Assembly (NCBI RefSeq): GCF_003712105.1
Contig: NZ_RHLG01000005.1
Span: forward strand, 186,001 to 250,000
DNA: 64,000 bases
Source: Winogradskyella sp.
GTDB lineage: Bacteria; Bacteroidota; Bacteroidia; Flavobacteriales; Flavobacteriaceae
Reading direction: 5' to 3'
Positions 7,969 to 15,578 of this stretch are shown here, piece after piece. Position numbers and translations under genes: made by a program. The notes below the pieces were generated by a model, which saw only the letters and a program-made list of their open reading frames with translations, searched no databases and had not been told where the DNA came from. The stretch's first letter is position 1; every line of letters begins with the position of its first letter.

Positions 7969-9197
7969 TGTTTGAAATATTTGTAGTTATTATAGCGCTT
8001 TCTGCATTTCTAAGTTATTTAAATGCAAAATTCTTAGAGCTTCCAGAAACTATAGGAGTAATGATACTTTCTATAATAGTATCTTTATTATTTGCAGCAA
8101 GCTACTTTATAGATAAAGCATATTTTAATCAGGTTACCATTTTTGCAAGAAGTATCGATTTTAAAACGATTCTGTTCGATTTTCTATTGGGCGTTCTTCT
8201 CTTTGCAGGTGCTATTCATGTTAACCTAAAAGTGCTTTTAAAAGAAAAACTAACAGTAATCATTTATGCAACATTTGGTGTGTTAGTATCAACATTTATG
8301 ATAGGTACTATATTCTATTACGCTGCATCACTTATTGGCCTAGAGATAAGTTTTTTATACTGCTTAGTGTTTGGTGCTTTGATTTCACCCACTGACCCAG
8401 TCGCAGTTTTAGCATTGCTAAAAAAAGCAGGAGCTCCAAAACATATGGAAATAAAAATTATTGGTGAGTCATTGTTTAATGATGGTGTTGGCATAGTAGT
8501 TTTCCTTTCAATATTATCTCTTGCATCTATGATGCATGAGTTTAACATATCTCATATTTCTGCTGAGTTTGGAAAGGAAGCTGGTGGTGGATTTATAATA
8601 GGCTTTATTCTTGGTCATTTGGGAAGAGCCTGTATTAAAAGTGTAAATAAAGAAGCTATAATCGCTGTTCATATTTCGTTGGCTATTGTACTTGGCGGAT
8701 ATATATTATGTAACATGCTTCATGTATCTGGTGCAATTGCAATGGTTGTTGCAGGTCTTATTATTGGTAATAGCCTACAAACAAGTAATCTTTCAGAAGA
8801 TTTAAAAAATCATATGACTGTTTTTTGGAGAGTTTTAGATGAAATATTCAATGCAGTATTATTTGTCCTTATGGGTATTATAATGATAACATTAGATTTT
8901 AATATCTATCATCTATTATTAGGAATAGTATCGATCTTTTTAGTGATTCTATCACGATACGCAACTATACTACTATCTAATTTATTTCTTAAAAAGACGC
9001 ATAGAGCAAATAAAAATGAAGCGCTAATTTTAACTTGGGCTGGATTACGAGGTGGTATTTCTATAGCATTAGCATTATCGCTTCCTGAAGGCGAAGTAAA
9101 AGACATTATAGTTTATGCAACATATGTGGTAGTGGTCTTTTCGATTATTGCCCAAGGATTAACTGTAAAACAATTGGTCATTAAATTATTAAAATAG
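7968..9197 (+). CDS. CPA1-family Na+/H+ antiporter (NhaP type)
   Basis: 409 residues, strongly hydrophobic throughout with about 12 membrane segments. Family signatures are present: GALISPTDPVAVLALLKK and GESLFNDGVGIVVF, which carry the ion-binding Asp residues, and WAGLRGGISIALALSLP near the C-terminus with its conserved Arg. It exchanges cytoplasmic Na+ (or K+) for protons at the inner membrane. It lacks the long cytoplasmic C-terminal domain of some CPA1 members. It overlaps the preceding gene by 1 nt and precedes the ferredoxin-cyclase by 5 nt. Its place inside a redox-protein operon suggests coupling of ion balance to electron flow or cAMP, which is inferred from context only. Confidence 0.92.
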   Translation: MFEIFVVIIALSAFLSYLNAKFLELPETIGVMILSIIVSLLFAASYFIDKAYFNQVTIFARSIDFKTILFDFLLGVLLFAGAIHVNLKVLLKEKLTVIIYATFGVLVSTFMIGTIFYYAASLIGLEISFLYCLVFGALISPTDPVAVLALLKKAGAPKHMEIKIIGESLFNDGVGIVVFLSILSLASMMHEFNISHISAEFGKEAGGGFIIGFILGHLGRACIKSVNKEAIIAVHISLAIVLGGYILCNMLHVSGAIAMVVAGLIIGNSLQTSNLSEDLKNHMTVFWRVLDEIFNAVLFVLMGIIMITLDFNIYHLLLGIVSIFLVILSRYATILLSNLFLKKTHRANKNEALILTWAGLRGGISIALALSLPEGEVKDIIVYATYVVVVFSIIAQGLTVKQLVIKLLK

Positions 9198-9202
9198 AAT
9201 AC

Positions 9203-10120
9203 GTGGAACTAGCATCGCATAAAGTCAATTTATTTAAAGAAAACATCACAATTGAATGTACTTCTGAAAATACTATTTTAGAAGCAACACTAGCCAATCA
9301 TATTAACCATACACACGCTTGTGGTGGTCAAGGAAAATGCTCTACGTGTCGAGTAAGTGTTATGGAAGGCATTGAGCATTGCGGTTCAAGAAACGATATT
9401 GAACAAAAAATAGCTTCGATTTTAAACTTTCCTTCAGAAATTCGTTTGGCTTGCCAGACAAAAATAACTGGTGATATTGCCATAAGAAGAATGGTTTCTG
9501 ATAAATTAGATATGGATATTATTTCAGAGCAATTTTCTGAAGACTCCAACAGTGCTATTGGTAGTCAACAAAAAGTAACCATTGTATTTACAGATATTGT
9601 TAACTATACATCTTTTGCGGAAAGATTTCCACCTTACGATATTGTACATGTACTAAACCGATATTATCGCATAATGAACAACGTAATACAAAACCACAAC
9701 GGACTTATAAGTGATGTTGCTGGTGATGGTATTTTAGCTGTTTTTGGTATAGATGGTGATGATGAAAATTCAGTTTTATGTGCTATTAAAGCCATTGGTG
9801 AAATGAACGTAAAACTAGATTCGTTCAACAAATATTTACTTGATAATTTTAATACTAAATTTGGTATTAGAGCTGGAGTTCACTACGGAAATGTTATTGT
9901 TGGCCCTTTCGATACCGGTGCGATGAAAAAAACTGCTGTTATTGGCGATAATGTCAATTATGCCAGTAGAATAGAAACTTCAAACAAAGAATTTGACACA
10001 CAATTATTACTTTCTGAAGAAGCTTATAATCAAGTAAAAGACAGCTATCCAAATTATAACACCTACAAAACCGAATTAAAAGGAAAGACAGGAGTTTATA
10101 ATCTATATGAACTCATCTAA
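9203..10120 (+). CDS. Plant-type [2Fe-2S] ferredoxin fused to class III adenylate/guanylate cyclase
   Basis: 305 residues, GTG start. The N-terminal domain (about 8-95) has the plant-type ferredoxin pattern C40-x5-C46-x2-C49 (ACGGQGKCSTC) with the fourth ligand C84 in RLACQT. The cyclase homology domain (about 122-300) has the metal-binding Asp residues D131 (VFTDIVNYTSF) and D175 (AGDGILAVFG). It also has KKTAVIGDNVNYASRIE, which carries the base-recognition Asp and the transition-state Asn/Arg pair, so it should be catalytically competent. It converts ATP (or GTP) to the cyclic nucleotide, possibly under redox control by the cluster. No membrane segment is present. It sits 5 nt after the antiporter gene. 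Confidence 0.9.
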   Translation: MELASHKVNLFKENITIECTSENTILEATLANHINHTHACGGQGKCSTCRVSVMEGIEHCGSRNDIEQKIASILNFPSEIRLACQTKITGDIAIRRMVSDKLDMDIISEQFSEDSNSAIGSQQKVTIVFTDIVNYTSFAERFPPYDIVHVLNRYYRIMNNVIQNHNGLISDVAGDGILAVFGIDGDDENSVLCAIKAIGEMNVKLDSFNKYLLDNFNTKFGIRAGVHYGNVIVGPFDTGAMKKTAVIGDNVNYASRIETSNKEFDTQLLLSEEAYNQVKDSYPNYNTYKTELKGKTGVYNLYELI

Positions 10121-10148
10121 CTAAAATCTATTACAACCAACAAATCAA

Positions 10149-12098
10149 ATGGAGAAAAAAATCATCTGGCATAAAGTACTAAACAACAAAAGAGAATTAC
10201 CTGAAGGTCGTGTAAAAACAGTAACTGCAGACCATAAAGGCATCTGCTTAACACATTTTAAAGGCAAGTTTTCTGCTTTAGATAATCGTTGCCCACACCA
10301 AGGTGGACCTCTAGGAGAAGGCTCAATAGAAAATGGATTATTGCGTTGCCCGTGGCATGGTTGGGATTTTGACCCTTGTACTGGCAAACCTCCTGGAGGT
10401 TATGATGATGGTATTGATACTTTTCCTATTAAAGAAGAAAATGATGCCATTTTTGTTGGTCTTGAAGAAGAAGAACCTCACGAAACCACAGTATCAGATA
10501 TCATGGCAGAAACCATGATAAATTGGGGCGTTACTAAAGTTTTTGGTATGGTTGGGCATTCCAACTTAGGATTTGCAGATGCTATGAGACGACAAGAAGA
10601 AAAAGGAAATCTTAACTTTTATGGTATTCGTCACGAAGGTGCAGCAGCTTTTGCAGCTTCAGCTTATGGAAAGTTAACTGGTAAACCAGCAGCATGTTTT
10701 TCAATTGCTGGTCCAGGAGCAACTAACATGTATACTGGTCTTTGGGATGCTAAAGTAGATAGAGCTCCTATTTTGGCCTTAACTGGTCAAGTGAAGACAC
10801 AAGTGGTTGGCACAGGAAATTTTCAAGAGGTTGATTTAGTACAAGGATTTAATACTGTTGCAGAATTTAATCAGCGTGTACAACGTGATAGTCGTCACGC
10901 TGAGTTAATGTCTTTAGCAGTTAAACATGCTATTTTAAAACGTGATGTTTCTCATTTAACGTTTCCAGATGAAGTTCAAGAACAAAAGGCAAAACCACAT
11001 GTTAAAGCCAAAGGTCCTAAAAACAGGATTACAACCTTAGATATTGCGCCTCCAAAAGAAGCTGTAAATGATGCTATAGAACTTATTAAAAAATCTAAGC
11101 GACCAGTAATTATAATGGGTCATGGTGCACGAGCTCATAAAAAGGCCGTGGTTAAATTTGCTGAAAGTCTAAATGCAGCAGTAGTAACAACATTTAAGGG
11201 TAAAGGGCTTATTGCAGATAATCACCCACTTGGTGGTGGCGTTTTAGGACGAAGCGGAACACCAATTGCTTCTTGGTTTATGAACGAAAGTGATTTGCTT
11301 ATTGTATTCGGAGCTTCTTTTTCGAATCATACAGGAATTACACCTAAAAAGCCTATTATTCAAGTTGATTTTGACCCATTAGCATTGAGCAAATTTCATC
11401 AGGTAGAAGTAGCTGTTTGGGGAGAAATATCAAGAACATTAGAAATTTTTGAAACTGAATTAAATGGCAAATCCCAATCTATAGACCAACGCGATGAAAT
11501 TGCAGAACGTTGGCATATTTGGAAAACCGAAAAAGCAAAACGTCTATTAGAAACTTCTGATACAGGTATCAGCTCTATTGCTGTATTTGACACCATGAAC
11601 AAACTTACTCCTGATAATGCAGTAATGTGTGTTGATGTTGGTAATAATGCTTACTCATTTGGCCGCTATTTTGAACCTACAAATCAAGATTTCTTAATGT
11701 CTGGGTATTTAGGCTCTATTGGTTTTGCCTTACCTGCTGCCATTGGAGCTTGGGCTGCGGTAGGAAATTCCAGACCAGTAATTGCTGTGGCTGGTGATGG
11801 TGGTTTGTGCCAATATTTGGCAGAGATTACCACACTTGTAAAGTATAATATGCCTGTTAAATTAATTGTTCTTAACAATCATGAATTAGGAAAAATATCA
11901 AAAGAACAGCGTGCTGGAGAGTTTGACGTATGGAAAACATCTTTATCTAATCCAAACTTTGCTGAATTTGCTGAATCTTGCGGTGCTTGGGGAAAACGTG
12001 TAGACAAACAAGAAGATTTAGAAGCTGCAATGAAAGAGCTGTACGAGCAACCAAAAGCCGGAGTATTAGAAATTATAACTGATGTTAACTTAATATAA
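10149..12098 (+). CDS. Rieske [2Fe-2S] domain fused to pyruvate-oxidase-like ThDP enzyme
   Basis: 649 residues. The Rieske domain occupies about 5-105, with C48-x-H50 in CPHQGGPLGEG and C67-x2-H70 in CPWHGWDF. A full ThDP-dependent enzyme of the POX/acetolactate synthase fold follows. E163 in RHEGAAAFAAS is the likely cofactor-activating Glu of the Pyr domain, a central domain runs about 300-450, and the ThDP/Mg motif starts at G549-D550-G551 and ends N576-N577. Such enzymes decarboxylate 2-oxo acids. Relatives are usually 550-600 residues without any Fe-S domain, so the Rieske domain may take electrons from the ThDP intermediate. The substrate is unknown. The next gene begins 1 nt after the stop. 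Confidence 0.88.
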   Translation: MEKKIIWHKVLNNKRELPEGRVKTVTADHKGICLTHFKGKFSALDNRCPHQGGPLGEGSIENGLLRCPWHGWDFDPCTGKPPGGYDDGIDTFPIKEENDAIFVGLEEEEPHETTVSDIMAETMINWGVTKVFGMVGHSNLGFADAMRRQEEKGNLNFYGIRHEGAAAFAASAYGKLTGKPAACFSIAGPGATNMYTGLWDAKVDRAPILALTGQVKTQVVGTGNFQEVDLVQGFNTVAEFNQRVQRDSRHAELMSLAVKHAILKRDVSHLTFPDEVQEQKAKPHVKAKGPKNRITTLDIAPPKEAVNDAIELIKKSKRPVIIMGHGARAHKKAVVKFAESLNAAVVTTFKGKGLIADNHPLGGGVLGRSGTPIASWFMNESDLLIVFGASFSNHTGITPKKPIIQVDFDPLALSKFHQVEVAVWGEISRTLEIFETELNGKSQSIDQRDEIAERWHIWKTEKAKRLLETSDTGISSIAVFDTMNKLTPDNAVMCVDVGNNAYSFGRYFEPTNQDFLMSGYLGSIGFALPAAIGAWAAVGNSRPVIAVAGDGGLCQYLAEITTLVKYNMPVKLIVLNNHELGKISKEQRAGEFDVWKTSLSNPNFAEFAESCGAWGKRVDKQEDLEAAMKELYEQPKAGVLEIITDVNLI

Positions 12099-12099
12099 A

Positions 12100-12309
12100 A
12101 TGGAAACTGTTATCAATATTTTTTTAACCTTTTTAGGAGTTTACTTTTTAATTGGGATTCTCTTTGGAATATTCTTTCTTTTTAAAGCTCCAAAGATTGA
12201 CCCTTTAATGGCAGATAGTAAAAAGAAAGTACGTTTTCTTTTGTTTCCTGGAGTGATTGCCACTTGGCCATTTTTAATTGGCAAATTGTTTAAATCTAAA
12301 ACTGCATAA
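12100..12309 (+). CDS. Small membrane protein of unknown function
   Basis: 69 residues. One strong membrane helix (about 5-29, NIFLTFLGVYFLIGILFGIFF) is followed by a short polar linker with KAPKIDPL and KKKVRF. A second, shorter hydrophobic segment (about 46-62, LLFPGVIATWPFLIGKLF) then leads to a basic tail. I recognise no family. It lies 1 nt after the Rieske-ThDP gene and 2 nt before the next gene, so it is part of the tight sub-operon 10149-14540. It could be an accessory subunit anchoring the complex to the membrane, which is inference. Confidence 0.65.
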   Translation: METVINIFLTFLGVYFLIGILFGIFFLFKAPKIDPLMADSKKKVRFLLFPGVIATWPFLIGKLFKSKTA

Positions 12310-12311
12310 CT

Positions 12312-12713
12312 ATGACATCTGGACAAAGAAAAGCACATAAGATTATCTGGCTAGCATTAGTTGTTGTTATTCCAGTTTTTATGTTTTTTTCAATTAAAGG
12401 TTTAAATTTTGACCAAGCTAGAACTTCGACATTAGCTGAAATTGAAGAATCTAAAAGCACTATTTTAAAAGCAACTGAAAACGACCTTATTAAGACTAAT
12501 TTATACAAAAGTCATATGGAAGTAATTCTAAAAGCTCCTTTGAAAACTGCTTCTGCGATAGTTTATGAAGTAGATACAGAAGGAAAAAGAGGAAAATTGC
12601 TAGGACAGTTGAAGGCCGTAGGCATTTATAAATTCAATATTACAGATTTACCAAACGGTATTTTGGTATATGACAAATTAAAAGATATAGAAATCACCAA
12701 ACTTAAATTTTAA
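12312..12713 (+). CDS. Membrane-anchored protein of unknown function
   Basis: 133 residues with a single N-terminal membrane helix (about 10-29, KIIWLALVVVIPVFMFFSI). The remainder is a soluble domain probably facing the periplasm, with beta-strand-like segments (SAIVYEVDTEGKRG, KLLGQLKAVGIYKFNI, DIEITKLKF). There are no Cys residues and no recognised motif. It starts 2 nt after the 69-residue membrane protein and its stop overlaps the start of the ferric-reductase/Rieske gene by 1 nt. This suggests translational coupling and perhaps a shared complex. Confidence 0.65.
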   Translation: MTSGQRKAHKIIWLALVVVIPVFMFFSIKGLNFDQARTSTLAEIEESKSTILKATENDLIKTNLYKSHMEVILKAPLKTASAIVYEVDTEGKRGKLLGQLKAVGIYKFNITDLPNGILVYDKLKDIEITKLKF

Positions 12714-13741
12714 TGGCATTAGATTATAAACTGGTAATTTGGAATTCATTTAAAAAGCAATACGATAAGCTTATTGTAGCAGGCATGTTACTTTATATCA
12801 TTGTATTCGCAGTACTTACTTTCGTTTTTAATTCCGAAACAAGTGTAGAAACGCTTATAATAAGAGCATTTGGTTCTTTGGCCATAATCATGTTACATAT
12901 TGTTTTGGTAATTGGTCCTTTAAGCAGGCTAAACGAGAAGTTTCTACCTATTTTATACAATCGAAGACACTTAGGAGTTAGTATGTTTTTGGCAGCTTTT
13001 ATACATGGCGGATTTTCAATGTTTCAGTTTCATGCTTTGGGAGATGTAAACCCTATTTATTCTGTGTTCACATCTAATATGGACTATAACTCATTAAGCA
13101 ATTTTCCATTTCAGGTTTTAGGTTTTTTGGCATTGCTTATTTTGTTTGCAATGGCCGCTACAAGTCATGATTTCTTTTTATCGAATCTTTCTGCTAAAGT
13201 CTGGAAGCGCCTACACATGATGGTGTATTTAGCTTATGCTTTAATTATAGCTCATGTCTTCTTAGGTGCTTTTCAACAAGAAGCATCTCTGTTTTCTGTA
13301 AGTCTGATGGCTCTAGGGTTTATAACAATAAGTAGTTTGCATCTTAGGGCAGCATTTAAAGAACGTAAAATTGATAGAGCAAAAACTATTGTTGAAGAAG
13401 GCTGGTTAGAAGTTTGTTCTATTGATGATATTGAAGAAGATAGAGCAAAGATATTTACTGTAAACAAAGAACGTGTCGCTATTTTTAAATACGATGGAAA
13501 GCTATCAGCAATACATAATGTTTGTAAGCATCAAGGCGGTCCTTTAGGCGAAGGAAAAATTATTGATGGTTGCGTTACTTGTCCATGGCATGGCTATCAA
13601 TATTTACCTCATAACGGGCAATCACCACCACCTTTTACAGAAAAAGTAGCTACATATCAATTAAAACTGAAAAACGACATTGTTTATATTAATCCCGAGG
13701 CTCTTGCTGAAGGTACCGAAGTTAAACCCGTAGATATTTAA
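12713..13741 (+). CDS. Ferric-reductase-like heme membrane domain fused to C-terminal Rieske domain
   Basis: 342 residues. About six membrane helices form an FRD/MsrQ-like domain (20-215). Candidate heme ligands are H86 and H98 (RRHLGVSMFLAAFIHGG) together with H168 and H181 (KRLHMMVYLAYALIIAH). The C-terminal cytosolic domain (about 228-335) is Rieske-like with C271-x-H273 (CKHQGGPLGEG) and C290-x2-H293 (CPWHGYQY). The Rieske motif is nearly identical to that of the ThDP fusion two genes upstream, suggesting shared origin or partner. A b-type heme plus a [2Fe-2S] cluster could carry electrons across or along the inner membrane. It lacks the usual FAD/NAD domain of ferric reductases. It overlaps the preceding gene by 1 nt. 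Confidence 0.82.
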   Translation: MALDYKLVIWNSFKKQYDKLIVAGMLLYIIVFAVLTFVFNSETSVETLIIRAFGSLAIIMLHIVLVIGPLSRLNEKFLPILYNRRHLGVSMFLAAFIHGGFSMFQFHALGDVNPIYSVFTSNMDYNSLSNFPFQVLGFLALLILFAMAATSHDFFLSNLSAKVWKRLHMMVYLAYALIIAHVFLGAFQQEASLFSVSLMALGFITISSLHLRAAFKERKIDRAKTIVEEGWLEVCSIDDIEEDRAKIFTVNKERVAIFKYDGKLSAIHNVCKHQGGPLGEGKIIDGCVTCPWHGYQYLPHNGQSPPPFTEKVATYQLKLKNDIVYINPEALAEGTEVKPVDI

Positions 13742-13742
13742 A

Positions 13743-14540
13743 ATGGAAGATAGAGAATTTTACGTACCATATATTGAAGGAAGTCTTGGCTCCAAAACCA
13801 AACGTGTTTTAAAACGTTTTACAATTATCGCTATTGGTCTTATTATTATTGCTGCTGTAGTGTTTAGTTTGGTTCAAAGACCTTTTAAAAATAGCACCTT
13901 CGAACTTACAAGTACTACTAAAATTACAGGAACATTTCATGAAAGTCCTTATCCAATGCTGCGCGTTAAAGTAGCAGACAATAGCTATAAAAATATTTTA
14001 CTACTCGGTTTTGGTAAATCTAGCGCGAATCCTTTTTTAGAAAAGTTATTGGCTGAAGTACCTCATCTTAATGGTAGAAGACTAACAATTGAAGGTAATT
14101 TAATTTACTACAACGGAAAAACCTTATTACAGATTACTGATGAAGAAAAAGTAATTCTCGAAAATCAGAAAGGTAATACGCCTGTTAAAACTGCTTTAGC
14201 TGAAATGACATTACAAGGAGAGATTATTGACCCTAAGTGCTATTTTGGTGTAATGAAACCTGGTTATGGAAAAATTCATCGTAGTTGTGCTGTACGCTGT
14301 ATATCTGGTGGTATTCCTCCGGTATTAGCAACAACAGATGACAATAATATTTCAGAATACTATTTGCTCACAGATTTAAACGGAAATGCAATTAACAAAG
14401 ATGTCTTACCTTATGTAGGTCAACCATCCGAAATGAAAGGTACGGTTGAAATAATGGAAGATTGGTATATTTTAAAGTTAGATATTGAAAACTTGACGGT
14501 TATTAGTGAAGCATCAAACATTTACTCTACTGACATATAA
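13743..14540 (+). CDS. Membrane-anchored protein with C-x15-C-x3-C motif, function unknown
   Basis: 265 residues. One membrane helix (about 25-45, RFTIIAIGLIIIAAVVFSLV) is followed by a periplasmic region with two similar beta-rich parts, each resembling an OB-like fold (ITGTFHESPYPMLRVKV and LQGEIIDPKCYFGVMK). The striking stretch at 160-193 has C166, C182 and C186 (DPKCYFGVMKPG, HRSCAVRCISGGIPP). It looks like a metal, cluster or heme site but is not a CxxCH motif. I recognise no named family. It is the last gene of the nine-gene run, 1 nt after the heme/Rieske gene. Its stop region overlaps the convergent App1 gene by 14 nt. Confidence 0.75.
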   Translation: MEDREFYVPYIEGSLGSKTKRVLKRFTIIAIGLIIIAAVVFSLVQRPFKNSTFELTSTTKITGTFHESPYPMLRVKVADNSYKNILLLGFGKSSANPFLEKLLAEVPHLNGRRLTIEGNLIYYNGKTLLQITDEEKVILENQKGNTPVKTALAEMTLQGEIIDPKCYFGVMKPGYGKIHRSCAVRCISGGIPPVLATTDDNNISEYYLLTDLNGNAINKDVLPYVGQPSEMKGTVEIMEDWYILKLDIENLTVISEASNIYSTDI

Positions 14541-15507
14541 AGTCGTTTTCTCTAGCATGAATATGAGCTTCTTCGCTACTCTCAACAATCAGCATAGGCA
14601 GCTTTGTAAAGTGTTTGAATAAGTTTTGTATTCGCTTCATCCGTTTTTTATGATTGACACTTCGAAGATATATTGCTAGTATTCGATTAGGGTATTTTTC
14701 AACGACATCCAAATAGATATCTGCGTCTTTTTCACCACAATCACCAATTAAAATGAAGTTTAAATCAGGATAAGTTTCTAATATATTATAAACTTCGTTG
14801 TACTTATGAGCTAGTTCTAGTTTGGGTGTTTTATCAAAAGGTGTGCGTAAATCTCTCAGTAAAATTGGGCCTTTAGGAAAATGATTGGTCTTCAAAAATA
14901 GCTCTAAGTATCTATACAAATTCCATGGACTATTGCTTACATAAAAAATCGGGTTTTTACCATTGTGTAGTAGCTCGTAAAACTTAGCGGTGCCTTCAAG
15001 AGCTTTTCGCTTTAGCGGAGTTTTAAAGAACGTGTTTACTATTACCTTCCATTTTAACCTTGAAGTAACACCGGTGTGTAGTATCGTGTCGTCTATATCA
15101 CTTATTACTCCAAAATTAGCCGTAGTAGATGGGATAAGCATTTGGCCACTAAAGCAATTGTCTTGCTGAATTTGTCGTTTTAGTAATTGCGTTTCGTATT
15201 TAACATTATAATCTAGCCAGCCTTGTTCATTAGATGGCAATTTAAGTTGAGTTTCAGAATTATATTGGTAATATCCTTCCGCATCAGTCTTCAAATCAAT
15301 CAATTCTCCACTGCACTCAACCTTTAAAGCTGTATTTCGAATCTCATCTGTTTCAAAACGTTTCCATGTGTTAACTAAAAGGCTTGTCCATTTTTTCTTT
15401 GATAAGTCAATGTCTTCGTCCTCCAAAGCACGACCTCTCAATGACAACTTATTTTTTGTGCCATAAGACAAAAAAGGAATAATTTGTAATGGATCTTTTT
15501 TTAGCAT
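14527..15507 (-). CDS. App1-family phosphatase (DUF2183, phosphatidate phosphatase-like)
   Basis: 326 residues. The C-terminal half is an HAD-type phosphatase of the App1 family, with the nucleophile motif D137-I-D139-D140-T141 in FGVISDIDDTILHTG. Ser/Asn appear in IFYVSNSPWNLYRYL, and the acidic motif is in NFILIGDCGEKDADIY. The yeast homologue dephosphorylates phosphatidate. The N-terminal 130 residues form a beta-rich domain common in bacterial members. No signal peptide. It converges with the Rieske operon, the two 3' ends overlapping by 14 nt. The actual bacterial substrate is not established. Confidence 0.85.
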   Translation of the reverse strand: MLKKDPLQIIPFLSYGTKNKLSLRGRALEDEDIDLSKKKWTSLLVNTWKRFETDEIRNTALKVECSGELIDLKTDAEGYYQYNSETQLKLPSNEQGWLDYNVKYETQLLKRQIQQDNCFSGQMLIPSTTANFGVISDIDDTILHTGVTSRLKWKVIVNTFFKTPLKRKALEGTAKFYELLHNGKNPIFYVSNSPWNLYRYLELFLKTNHFPKGPILLRDLRTPFDKTPKLELAHKYNEVYNILETYPDLNFILIGDCGEKDADIYLDVVEKYPNRILAIYLRSVNHKKRMKRIQNLFKHFTKLPMLIVESSEEAHIHARENDFICQ

Positions 15508-15520
15508 TGTTCAAAAATAA

Positions 15521-15560
15521 AAAAACCACACTTCCTTATGTAAAAGAAAGTGTGGTTTTT
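15521..15560. terminator. Bidirectional hairpin with T/A tails
   Basis: Perfect 13-bp arms AAAAACCACACTT (15521-15533) and AAGTGTGGTTTTT (15548-15560) with a 14-nt loop. It lies between the start of the App1 gene and the end of the membrane pyrophosphatase gene, so it would end transcription of the latter on the - strand. Confidence 0.8.
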
Positions 15561-15578
15561 AGTTAAAAAGAAGAGTTA

